From positions 1 through 13,415 of the forward strand of contig DJAN01000061.1 of the NCBI GenBank assembly GCA_002429615.1: a DNA stretch of 13,415 nt. Direction: 5' to 3'. Under the pieces are notes generated by a model that searched no databases, had not been told where the DNA came from, and saw nothing but the letters and a program-made list of their open reading frames with translations. A program made the position numbers and the translations under genes. The stretch's first letter is position 1, and the number at the start of each line of letters is the position of its first letter. Shown here one piece after another: positions 7,479-13,415 of the stretch. Source of the stretch: Lysobacteraceae bacterium UBA6001 (GTDB lineage Bacteria; Pseudomonadota; Gammaproteobacteria; Xanthomonadales; Xanthomonadaceae).

Positions 7479-7743
7479 CCGGCTTCTTGTATGCCGCATG
7501 CGGATGGCGAACACCGGCGCGTCCGGAGCAACGGTGTCAATGTCCCTTCGGACAAGGGGCAGATAGCCGCGAATTGAAGGTTGTATCGCGCCCGCTCTAT
7601 CGGTGTCTGTCCCGGGGCGTTAGCGGCGCTCGCACCCATAAGCCATCCTGAAGCCAGCCACGACTCAAACCCTCCAGCCCCACCCAACAAAAAAGCCACC
7701 TCTCGGCGGCTTCCTGTTCAAACTATTGATCCGCAAGCGCGGA
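7479..7743. other. Intergenic stretch before tRNA-Met
   Basis: There is no supported gene here. It holds a perfect 10-base palindrome CCGCATGCGG (7494-7503), a 7-bp hairpin (7542-7548 with 7554-7560, one wobble), a partial inverted copy of the tRNA-Met 3' end (7633-7645), and the tRNA-Met terminator (7689-7712). Confidence 0.5.
7689..7712 (-). terminator. Intrinsic terminator of tRNA-Met
   Basis: On the minus strand AAGCCGCC-GAGA-GGTGGCTT forms an 8-bp stem (7693-7712, one G-U) and runs into TTTT (complement of 7689-7692). It begins 31 bases after the tRNA CCA. This is the clearest rho-independent terminator in the window. Confidence 0.9.
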
Positions 7744-7820
7744 TGGTGGCTATGGGTGGACTCGAACCACCGACCCCAGCATTATGAGTGCTGTGCTCTA
7801 ACCGGCTGAGCTACATAGCC
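7744..7820 (-). tRNA. tRNA-Met, elongator, anticodon CAT
   Basis: A complete 77-nt cloverleaf on the minus strand. The acceptor stem is GGCTATG/CATAGCC, the discriminator is A and the CCA is encoded (7744-7746). The anticodon stem CAGCA/TGCTG holds the loop CTCATAA, giving anticodon CAT. The T-arm contains GGTTCGAGTCC. The acceptor stem pairs at its first position, unlike an initiator tRNA. The body resembles the E. coli elongator tRNA-Met rather than the lysidine-modified tRNA-Ile2, which begins GGCCCC. A strong promoter lies upstream and an intrinsic terminator downstream, so it is a single-gene unit. Confidence 0.95.
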
Positions 7821-7834
7821 ATAGTGAGCCGCGA

Positions 7835-7863
7835 ATTTTCGCGGGGTTTGGCGCATCTGTCAA
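7835..7863 (-). promoter_or_regulatory. tRNA-Met promoter
   Basis: On the minus strand a perfect TTGACA (7858-7863) and GAAAAT (7835-7840, 4 of 6) are separated by exactly 17 bases. The -10 ends 14 bases before the mature tRNA. The discriminator TCGCGGC is GC-rich, as in stringently controlled stable-RNA promoters. It fires away from rppH. Confidence 0.85.
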
Positions 7864-7941
7864 TCTTTTCGTTCGCTGCTTGTGGGCCGGCGGCGGCCAT
7901 GGCAGAGTCCCGGACAGTAGATTTTTTCAGGAGTCCGCATC

Positions 7942-8559
7942 GTGATCGATCCGGACGGCTACCGACCGAACGTCGGCATCGTGCTGATGCGGCAGGACGG
8001 CCAGGTGTTCTGGGCCCGCAGGGTGCGCCGGGACGGCTGGCAGTTCCCGCAAGGCGGCATGAACTCCGACGAAACCCCGGTCGAGGCCATGTATCGCGAG
8101 CTGCGCGAAGAGACCGGGCTGCTGCCCGAGCATGTCGAGCTGCTGGGGGCCACCCCGGGCTGGCTGCGTTACCGCCTGCCCAGCCGGGCCGTGCGCCGCA
8201 ATGAGCGCCAGGTCTGTATCGGACAGAAGCAGGTCTGGTTCCTGCTGCGGCTGACCGGCGACGAGACCCATGTCGATCTCGCCCTCACTGAGACGCCCGA
8301 ATTCGATCACTGGCGGTGGGTGGACTTCTGGTACCCGGTGCAGCATGTGGTGGTCTTCAAGCGCGGCGTCTACGCCCGGGCGTTGCGCCATTTGGCGCCG
8401 CTGGCGCGCGGCATTGCCGGCGAGGCCGCGGTGGGCGCCATGCCCGCCCCGGCCCAGGAAGCCTGGCTGCCTGGCAGCGCGGCCGGCCACGACCGCCCGC
8501 GCAAGCGTTCACGTAGCCGCGGCGGCGGTCGCCGTTCGCGGACGGGCAGCAACGATTAA
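7942..8559 (+). CDS. rppH: RNA pyrophosphohydrolase RppH (Nudix)
   Basis: A cytosolic Nudix hydrolase that removes pyrophosphate from the 5' triphosphate end of mRNA, which opens it to RNase E decay. The product has 205 residues. The Nudix box runs from G38 to L60 with E44, R52, E53, E56 and E57 in place. The N-terminus [14 protein letters not shown] and the QFPQGG and [16 protein letters not shown] segments are RppH hallmarks. The start is GTG 7942, with CAGGAG 8 bases upstream. It is longer than the E. coli enzyme (176 residues): after about residue 160 there is an Ala/Pro linker and an Arg-rich tail ([16 protein letters not shown] at 185-200), likely a disordered RNA- or protein-binding tail. 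It is divergent from tRNA-Met. bfd follows 78 bases later with its own promoter. Confidence 0.96.
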   Translation: MIDPDGYRPNVGIVLMRQDGQVFWARRVRRDGWQFPQGGMNSDETPVEAMYRELREETGLLPEHVELLGATPGWLRYRLPSRAVRRNERQVCIGQKQVWFLLRLTGDETHVDLALTETPEFDHWRWVDFWYPVQHVVVFKRGVYARALRHLAPLARGIAGEAAVGAMPAPAQEAWLPGSAAGHDRPRKRSRSRGGGRRSRTGSND

Positions 8560-8566
8560 TGAAACC

Positions 8567-8598
8567 GAATTGACAACAATTCGCATTTGCGATGGAAT
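8567..8598 (+). promoter_or_regulatory. bfd promoter with dyad operator
   Basis: A perfect TTGACA (8570-8575) lies 17 bases from TGGAAT (8593-8598, 4 of 6 to TATAAT), 39 bases before the bfd start. A perfect 6-4-6 inverted repeat, GAATTG-ACAA-CAATTC (8567-8582), covers the -35. Confidence 0.75.
8572..8590. promoter_or_regulatory. Possible Fur box over the bfd promoter
   Basis: On the minus strand this 19-mer begins with the near-tandem hexamers GCAAAT GCGAAT and matches the classical Fur consensus (GATAAT repeats) at 12 of 19 positions. It fills the -35 and spacer region of the bfd promoter, a position suited to repression when iron is plentiful. The match is moderate, so Fur control is inferred mainly from position and gene function. 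Confidence 0.45.
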
Positions 8599-8637
8599 GG
8601 ATACGCCCCGACTTGGGGTGTTCCAGACCTCCTGCCC

Positions 8638-8847
8638 GTGTACGTCTGCATCTGCAACGGTGTCACCGACCACCAGATTCGCGAAGCCGCTGCCAGCGGC
8701 TGCACGAGCGTGTCCGAACTGACCATGCGTACCGGCTGTGGCTCCAACTGCGGCTCGTGCCTGGACATGGCCGCCGGCCTGCTCGAACAGGCCCGCCTCA
8801 CCCGTGACCTGCCGCTGCCGGTGCTCGGCCTGGCCGTCGCCGCCTGA
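8638..8847 (+). CDS. bfd: Bacterioferritin-associated ferredoxin Bfd
   Basis: A 69-residue [2Fe-2S] ferredoxin that docks on bacterioferritin and passes electrons to its haem, so that stored Fe(III) is reduced and released. The cluster ligands are visible as C4 and C6 (MYVCICNG) and C38 and C41 (NCGSC). Two further cysteines, C22 and C34, are present. The start is GTG 8638, which gives the standard MYVC N-terminus. No clear ribosome site precedes it, and the frame runs back to 8587 without resembling the family. bfr lies 116 bases downstream on the same strand, and a Fur-like promoter lies upstream. Together these suggest expression in iron shortage. Confidence 0.94.
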   Translation: MYVCICNGVTDHQIREAAASGCTSVSELTMRTGCGSNCGSCLDMAAGLLEQARLTRDLPLPVLGLAVAA

Positions 8848-8853
8848 GTCTTC

Positions 8854-8871
8854 GCGCCGGCATCCCGGCGC
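8854..8871 (+). terminator. GC-rich hairpin between bfd and bfr
   Basis: GCGCCGG (8854-8860) pairs perfectly with CCGGCGC (8865-8871) around CATC, beginning 6 bases after the bfd stop. What follows is pyrimidine-rich (CGCCGCCTTCCTTC) but not a U-tract. It could be a weak terminator that partly separates bfd from bfr. Confidence 0.45.
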
Positions 8872-8907
8872 CGCCGCCTTCCTTCAACTGAGCACGATTC
8901 GCGTTCC

Positions 8908-8940
8908 TTCATGGGGGCAGCGAAGGCGCTAAAGTGCGCC
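8908..8940 (+). promoter_or_regulatory. Possible bfr promoter
   Basis: TAAAGT (8930-8935, 4 of 6) is a plausible -10, with a poor -35 TTCATG (8908-8913) at 16 bases. The -10 is the exact centre of the inverted repeat GGCGC-TAAAGT-GCGCC (8925-8940), a layout that could bind a regulator. It ends 24 bases before the bfr start. Confidence 0.35.
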
Positions 8941-8963
8941 CGCTCAACCAGGGAGATATCGGC

Positions 8964-9434
8964 ATGAAAGGCGACAGCAAGGTCATCGAGTTCCTCAACA
9001 AGGCGCTCTACAACGAACTGACCGCCATCAACCAGTACTTCCTGCATGCCAAGATGCTGAAGAACTGGGGCCTGAAGGAACTGGCCGAACACGAATACAA
9101 GGAATCCATCGACGAGATGAAGCACGCCGACAAGCTGTCGGACCGCATCCTCTTCCTCGAAGGCCTTCCGAACTTCCAGGCGCTCGGCAAGCTGCGCATC
9201 GGCGAGAACCCCACCGAGATGTTCCGCTGCGATCTGGCGCTGGAGCGTGAGGCCGCGGTGCTGCTGCGCGAGGCCATTGCCTACGCCGACTCGATCCACG
9301 ACTACGTCAGCCGCCAGCTGTTCGTGGACATCCTGGAGTCGGAGGAAGAGCACATCGACTGGCTGGAGACGCAGCTCGACCTGGTCGACCGCATCGGCGA
9401 GCCGAACTACCTGCTCACCAAGCTGGAAGACTGA
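8964..9434 (+). CDS. bfr: Bacterioferritin Bfr
   Basis: An iron-storage protein of 156 residues that assembles into a 24-subunit cytosolic shell with haem at the dimer interface. It oxidises Fe(II) and stores it as mineral. All ferroxidase ligands are present at the standard positions: E18, E51, H54, E94, E127 and H130. M52 is the haem ligand. The start at 8964 has GGGAG 8 bases upstream and gives the normal length; a frame 10 codons longer is rejected. The partner gene bfd lies just upstream, so storage and release are encoded together. The stop codon is separated by 1 base from that of the convergent kinase gene, so the two transcripts must overlap at their ends. Confidence 0.97.
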   Translation: MKGDSKVIEFLNKALYNELTAINQYFLHAKMLKNWGLKELAEHEYKESIDEMKHADKLSDRILFLEGLPNFQALGKLRIGENPTEMFRCDLALEREAAVLLREAIAYADSIHDYVSRQLFVDILESEEEHIDWLETQLDLVDRIGEPNYLLTKLED

Positions 9435-9435
9435 T

Positions 9436-11676
9436 TCACTCGCCCGCGGCGAGCGGGCGCTGCAGCCGCGCGATCTGGCCGGTCAAGGCCAATCGCGCGC
9501 GCGCATACTCGGCGATCACCAGCGCCACCATCACCGCCGGCCGCTCGATCGGGCCCGCGCGGGCGGCCAGCTCGATACGCCGCGCGGCATTGGCCAGCGC
9601 AATCGCGCCAACGTTGGCGCTGGACGACTTCAAGGTGTGACTGGCCTCGCGCAGCTCGTCGTTGTCGCGGGTGCCTGATGCGGTTTCCAGCCGGGCGATC
9701 AGCCGCGGCGCATCCTCCAGGAACAGCCGCACGATGCTGGCGGTTTCCGCGCCTGCCACTTCATGCAGCTCATCCAGCACGTCGGTATCGAGGATGGGCA
9801 GCGCCGCCGCCTGCATGGCCGGCGTGGCAATCTCGGCTTGTGGTTCCGAAGCGCTCACGGCGCTGGCCACGCTGCCGCGTCGCGGCAGCCAGCGCGCCAG
9901 GCAGCTTTCCAGTTGTTCGCGCGACACCGGCTTGGGCAGGTAGTCATCCATGCCCGCCTCCAGGCAGCGGTCACGATCACCGGCCATGGCGTTGGCGGTC
10001 ATCGCCACGATCGGCAGGCGCGGTGCGCCGGCCTCGGCCTCCAGCGCGCGCCAGCGTCGCGTGGCCGCGTAGCCGTCCAGCACCGGCATCTGGCAGTCCA
10101 TGAACACCAGGTCGTGGCGATGCTGGCGCAGGCTATCCAGCGCGGTCTCGCCATGGGTCGCCACTTCGGCCTCGTAGCCCAGCGTTGCCAGCATCTTCTG
10201 CGCGACGATCAGGTTCACCGGGTTGTCCTCGACCAGCAGGATTCGCGGCTCCTGCGCGTCGTCGATGGACGCCGCATCGAGCGGCTGCGGCAGCGGGATC
10301 GCACTGCCTGCGTCCTCGACCTCCACCGGCGCACGCCGTTCCGGCACCAGTGCGGCGCGCAGATCGGCATCGCTGGCCTGTCGTGGCAGGCGGTCGAGAT
10401 GGTCGTCCAGCTCATCGGGCAGCGGCTCATCGCCCACCAGCCAGATCAGTCGCGTCCCGGCGTGTTCCGGGGTGCGCACGATGCCGCGGTGCAGGGCGCG
10501 CGCGCTGTAGCGCAGCTGCTCGTGGTCGGCAATCACCACGTCGAACGCGCCGCCCATGCGCTGCCCGGCACCGGCGCGGATCCTTTCGAGCGCTTCCTGG
10601 GTGCTGTCCACGCAATGCAGGCCGATGCCCCAGTTGCGCATCAGCAGCTGCATGCGCTGGCGCAGGCGATCATCGCTGGAGACCAGCAGCACCCGCATCG
10701 CCTCGCGCAACGCATGGCCCTGCTGCAGGTCGCCGATCACCTTCAACAGCGGAATCTCGAACCAGAACGTGGCGCCCGCGCCCGGCTCGGATTCCACGCC
10801 GATGCGGCCGCCCATCAGGTCGATGATGCGCTTGCAGATCACCAGTCCCAGCCCGGTGCCACCGTACAGGCGCGTGGTCGAGGCGTCGGCCTGGGTGAAG
10901 GCGCGGAAGAGTCGCGCCTGCTGCTCGGGCGCGATGCCGATGCCGCTGTCACGGACCTGGAAGCGCAGCAGGTGCTGGGCCTTGGTCTCGCCAAGGCGAC
11001 GCACGCTGACGTCGATGCCGCCGCGCTCGGTGAACTTCAGCGCGTTGCCGACCAGGTTGCCCAGCACCTGGCGCAGCCGCACCGGATCGCCGCGCACCGA
11101 CAGCCGCACCGCCGGGTCGATCGCCATGTCCAGGCGCAGATGCTTGTCCTCGGCGGCGCGCTGCATCAGCTGCACCACGCCGTCCATCAGCTCGCGCAGG
11201 TTGAACGTGGTGATCTCCAGCTCAAGCTTGTCCGCTTCGAGCTTGGAGTAGTCGAGGATGTCGTCGACGATGCGCAGCAGCTGCAACGAACTGGCGGTCG
11301 CGGTCTGCAGCATCTCGCGCTGGTCCGCGCCGAGCGTGCCGCGCGACACCAGGTCCAGCATCGGGATGATGCCGTTGAGCGGCGTGCGGATCTCATGGCT
11401 CATCGTGGCCAGGAACTCGCCCTTGGCCAGCACCGCCGCTTCGGCACCCTGCTTGGCCTGCAGCAGCTGCTGTTCCAGCTGGTCGTGGCGCAGCAGGTCC
11501 TGGCGCAGGCTGTCGATCTCGCGGCGCGCCGTGTCCAGGCGATCGCGCAGCAGCGCCTGCTGGCGCCGTGCCTCGGCCAGGTGCCGCCCGCGCACGATCG
11601 CGAAGATCAGCGCGGCGACGCCCGCGGCAGCGACCGCCAGCCACAGCCACACGCCTTGGCCGGACGCCAAGGGCAT
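9436..11676 (-). CDS. Membrane-anchored hybrid histidine kinase (HisKA-HATPase-pseudoREC-REC-HPt)
   Basis: A 746-residue multistep phosphorelay kinase. One membrane helix (about 9-30) is followed by a coiled coil (35-85) and no recognisable sensor domain. The H-box SHEIRTPLNG has phospho-acceptor H94. The ATPase has the N-box around QVLGNLVGNALKF (203-215), DSGIGIAP (243-250) and GGTGLGL (272-278). Residues about 328-445 look like a receiver that has lost its Lys and Thr (D384 remains). A complete receiver follows: EDN at 483-485, D527, T560 and K582. It ends in an HPt domain with H680 (ASHTLKSSSANVGA). The start ATG 11676 lies 2 bases after the stop of the upstream receiver/GGDEF-EAL gene, which implies translational coupling; a frame 31 codons longer is rejected. 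The layout recalls RpfC and BarA, but the input region differs. The partner is probably the upstream gene. Confidence 0.92.
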   Translation of the reverse strand: MPLASGQGVWLWLAVAAAGVAALIFAIVRGRHLAEARRQQALLRDRLDTARREIDSLRQDLLRHDQLEQQLLQAKQGAEAAVLAKGEFLATMSHEIRTPLNGIIPMLDLVSRGTLGADQREMLQTATASSLQLLRIVDDILDYSKLEADKLELEITTFNLRELMDGVVQLMQRAAEDKHLRLDMAIDPAVRLSVRGDPVRLRQVLGNLVGNALKFTERGGIDVSVRRLGETKAQHLLRFQVRDSGIGIAPEQQARLFRAFTQADASTTRLYGGTGLGLVICKRIIDLMGGRIGVESEPGAGATFWFEIPLLKVIGDLQQGHALREAMRVLLVSSDDRLRQRMQLLMRNWGIGLHCVDSTQEALERIRAGAGQRMGGAFDVVIADHEQLRYSARALHRGIVRTPEHAGTRLIWLVGDEPLPDELDDHLDRLPRQASDADLRAALVPERRAPVEVEDAGSAIPLPQPLDAASIDDAQEPRILLVEDNPVNLIVAQKMLATLGYEAEVATHGETALDSLRQHRHDLVFMDCQMPVLDGYAATRRWRALEAEAGAPRLPIVAMTANAMAGDRDRCLEAGMDDYLPKPVSREQLESCLARWLPRRGSVASAVSASEPQAEIATPAMQAAALPILDTDVLDELHEVAGAETASIVRLFLEDAPRLIARLETASGTRDNDELREASHTLKSSSANVGAIALANAARRIELAARAGPIERPAVMVALVIAEYARARLALTGQIARLQRPLAAGE
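9441..9459 (+). other. Hairpin just past the bfr stop, inside the kinase gene
   Basis: CGCCCGC (9441-9447) pairs perfectly with GCGGGCG (9453-9459) around GGCGA, starting 6 bases after the bfr stop codon. It lies within the final codons of the convergent kinase gene. There is no U-tract. It could mark the bfr mRNA 3' end, but GC-rich coding DNA can produce such stems by chance. Confidence 0.35.
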
Positions 11677-11678
11677 CC

Positions 11679-13415
11679 TTACAGCACCGCGCTCTGGAAG
11701 TCGAAGTCCAGTTCCTTGCCAACCGACTGCACCAGGTTGCCCTGGATCAGGTCCACGCCGCCCACCCACATCGCCGCGGCGGCCTGCGCATCCTCGATCT
11801 GCTGGCCGATGATCAGCAGGCCATGACGGTGCACCAGGTTGATGGCATCACGCAGCTGGTCGCGCAGCGCCGGGTCGGCATGCGCGGCCGCATAGCGGCT
11901 GTGCATGCGCACGAAACCCAGCGGCAGCTGGGTCAGCAGTGCGTTGTTCTCGTCGGAGGGCTCGAACTGGCTGAGGCAGAACTGCACGCCGCCGGCCATC
12001 ATCCGCCGGCAGAACTGCTGCAGGGTGACGGTGTGGATCAGCGCATCGTCCAGGCGCACGTCGATCACCAGCGAGGTACCCGGCACGCCGCGCTGTGCCA
12101 GCGACTGCTCCAGCCAATCGGCGAAGGCCTCTCGCGCCAGCGTGCGTGCCGATTGCGACACGAACAGGCGCAGTGGCGGCGTGGCGTGCTGGTAGTGCTG
12201 CAGCAGGCCGAGCGCATGGTCGAGCACCTGCTGGTCGAGGTCGGCGATGCGTCCCGCCGCCTCGGCGGCCGGAATCACCTGGCCGGCCTGCAGCAGGGTG
12301 CCATCGGCGCGGCGCAGGCGCAGCAGCACCTGATATTGCGCGGTGTCGCTGCCGGCCACCGCCACGATCGGCTGGTAGGCCAGTTCCAGCTGTCCGTCGA
12401 CCAGCTCCAGGTGCGCATCGTCCGGCGCGTCGCTGGGGACATGCACGCGCACGCCTTCCGGCTCGAGCCGGGCTTGCAGCGCGGTGCGCTCGGCCGCTTC
12501 CAGGGCGCTGCCGGCATCGCCGAAACCCTGTTCCAGCGTGGCCACGCCGATCGCGCAGCGCAGGTGCACCGACTCACCTTCGCGCACCTCGAACGCCTGC
12601 GTGGCCAGCTGTGCGCGCATCTCCAGCGCCATCTGGCGCTGCGCGGCGACATCCAGGCCTTCGGCCAGCAGCAGGAAGCTGTTGTCGTTCAAACGCGCCA
12701 GCGGGAACGGCGTGGCCGCGCGTGCCAAGCGATGCCCGGCCTGGTTCATCAAGCGCTCGAACGCCGCATAGCCGTAGCGCTCGCGCAGGCCCAGGGCGCT
12801 GGCGATCTCGACGAACAGGATGCCGGCATCGGCACGGCCGAGTTGCGCGGCGAGCAGCTGCATCAGGTGCGCGCGCGTCGGCAGGCCGGTTTCCGGGTTG
12901 CTGCGCGCGCTGTCTTCGCCCACCGACAACTGCGCCTGCTGGCGCGCGCGGCGGATGCGGTTGGAGACCGCGGCAATCAGGTGGCGTGGACGGATCGGCT
13001 TGTTGAGGAAGTCATCCGCGCCGCTGTCGAGCACCTCGAACTGGCGTTCCGGATCCGGGTCGCCAGTGAGGAATACGATCGGCAGCAGCTGATGCGCGGG
13101 ATGCTGGCGGATCAGCGTGGTGAGGCGGATGCCGTCCAGGTCCGGCATGTGCAGATCCATCAGGATCAGGTCCGGGCGATAGTCGGCGATGGTCTGCGGC
13201 ACCGCCGCGGCACTCATCTCCACCTGTGCATGCATGCCGGCGCCGTGCAGCACGCTCTGCGCGAACAGCGCCTGCGAGCGGTCGTCCTCGACGATCAGGA
13301 TGCGGTAGGGGCTGTCGTTGGTCCGCAGCAGCGCCTCGTCGCCCTCGACGACGCGGACGGGCGGCGCGGGTGTCGGTGCCGCTGGCGCCTGGACGGCGGG
13401 CGGAGGCGTGACGGC
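11679..13415 (-). CDS. Response regulator with degenerate GGDEF and EAL domains (5' end outside window)
   Basis: The frame is open to the window edge, so 578 C-terminal residues are visible and the start is missing. A GTG at 13253 would cut the receiver and is rejected. Counting from the edge: a Pro/Ala-rich linker (1-20); a receiver (38-150) with acidic residues 43-45, phospho-acceptor D87, T117 and K139 all intact; a GGDEF fold (about 165-330) whose signature reads LNDNSF (242-247); and an EAL fold (335-570) whose EAL reads QVL (362-364), DDFG reads SQFE, and AEGVE-type Glu reads GQQIE, with QG retained. Neither diguanylate cyclase nor phosphodiesterase activity is expected. It is more likely a cyclic-di-GMP- or protein-binding output switched by phosphorylation, as in FimX-type proteins, although no PAS domain is seen. 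It is coupled to the kinase gene downstream. Confidence 0.9.
   Translation of the reverse strand, partial: AVTPPPAVQAPAAPTPAPPVRVVEGDEALLRTNDSPYRILIVEDDRSQALFAQSVLHGAGMHAQVEMSAAAVPQTIADYRPDLILMDLHMPDLDGIRLTTLIRQHPAHQLLPIVFLTGDPDPERQFEVLDSGADDFLNKPIRPRHLIAAVSNRIRRARQQAQLSVGEDSARSNPETGLPTRAHLMQLLAAQLGRADAGILFVEIASALGLRERYGYAAFERLMNQAGHRLARAATPFPLARLNDNSFLLLAEGLDVAAQRQMALEMRAQLATQAFEVREGESVHLRCAIGVATLEQGFGDAGSALEAAERTALQARLEPEGVRVHVPSDAPDDAHLELVDGQLELAYQPIVAVAGSDTAQYQVLLRLRRADGTLLQAGQVIPAAEAAGRIADLDQQVLDHALGLLQHYQHATPPLRLFVSQSARTLAREAFADWLEQSLAQRGVPGTSLVIDVRLDDALIHTVTLQQFCRRMMAGGVQFCLSQFEPSDENNALLTQLPLGFVRMHSRYAAAHADPALRDQLRDAINLVHRHGLLIIGQQIEDAQAAAAMWVGGVDLIQGNLVQSVGKELDFDFQSAVL

Noticed and set aside
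7026..7514. Minus-strand open frame opposite the hypothetical gene at 7086-7478
   Set aside because: Its translation is less protein-like, with no ordered hydrophobic core, and it has no start signal. The plus-strand reading is preferred, though without certainty.
9763..11826. Very long plus-strand open frame opposite the kinase gene
   Set aside because: It is antisense to a kinase with every expected motif. The translation is rich in His, Gln and Arg without any domain, as expected for the antisense of GC-rich coding DNA.
1..13415. CRISPR array, insertion sequence or integrase
   Set aside because: No regularly spaced repeats, transposase or integrase motifs were seen on either strand.
9436..13415. 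The signalling pair as RpfC/RpfG
   Set aside because: The kinase lacks the multi-helix RpfC input domain, and the regulator carries GGDEF-EAL folds instead of HD-GYP.

Overview
The window is chromosomal DNA from a GC-rich Gram-negative bacterium. The gene families suggest a gammaproteobacterium of the Xanthomonadales/Lysobacterales, perhaps Rhodanobacteraceae. This placement is inferred from family recognition and base composition; no search was run. Most genes are housekeeping. The exceptions are a less GC-rich stretch around 6.9-7.7 kb and a signalling pair at the right end that runs off the window.

Layout. A tRNA-Arg(CCG) near the left edge is read leftward and follows a zinc secondary alcohol dehydrogenase gene on the same strand. 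Divergent from the dehydrogenase is ubiA (ubiquinone synthesis), which converges on hdeD (acid-stress membrane protein) across a hairpin terminator. comF is read leftward upstream of hdeD. Divergent from comF are an 82-residue conserved-looking protein of unknown role and a large DUF3772-type MscS channel.

From 6897 to 7743 lies a less GC-rich interval with one unrecognised gene, two related imperfect palindromes and a long hairpin inside the gene. It ends at the terminator of a leftward tRNA-Met(CAT). The strong tRNA-Met promoter is back to back with rppH (mRNA 5'-end pyrophosphohydrolase). Then come bfd and bfr, the iron-release ferredoxin and the iron-storage bacterioferritin, each with its own predicted promoter. 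The bfd promoter overlaps a Fur-like site. This fits iron release when iron is scarce and storage when it is plentiful.

From 9436 to the right edge, on the minus strand, two genes separated by 2 bases encode a signalling pair. The first has a complete receiver domain fused to a GGDEF-EAL module in which both catalytic signatures are lost; its frame stays open through the window edge. The second is a membrane-anchored hybrid histidine kinase with H-box, ATPase, degenerate receiver, true receiver and HPt, and no recognisable sensor domain. The likely outcome is a phosphorelay linked to an enzymatically dead cyclic-di-GMP-type effector. This pair is the most interesting part of the window. bfr and the kinase gene converge with only 1 base between their stop codons.
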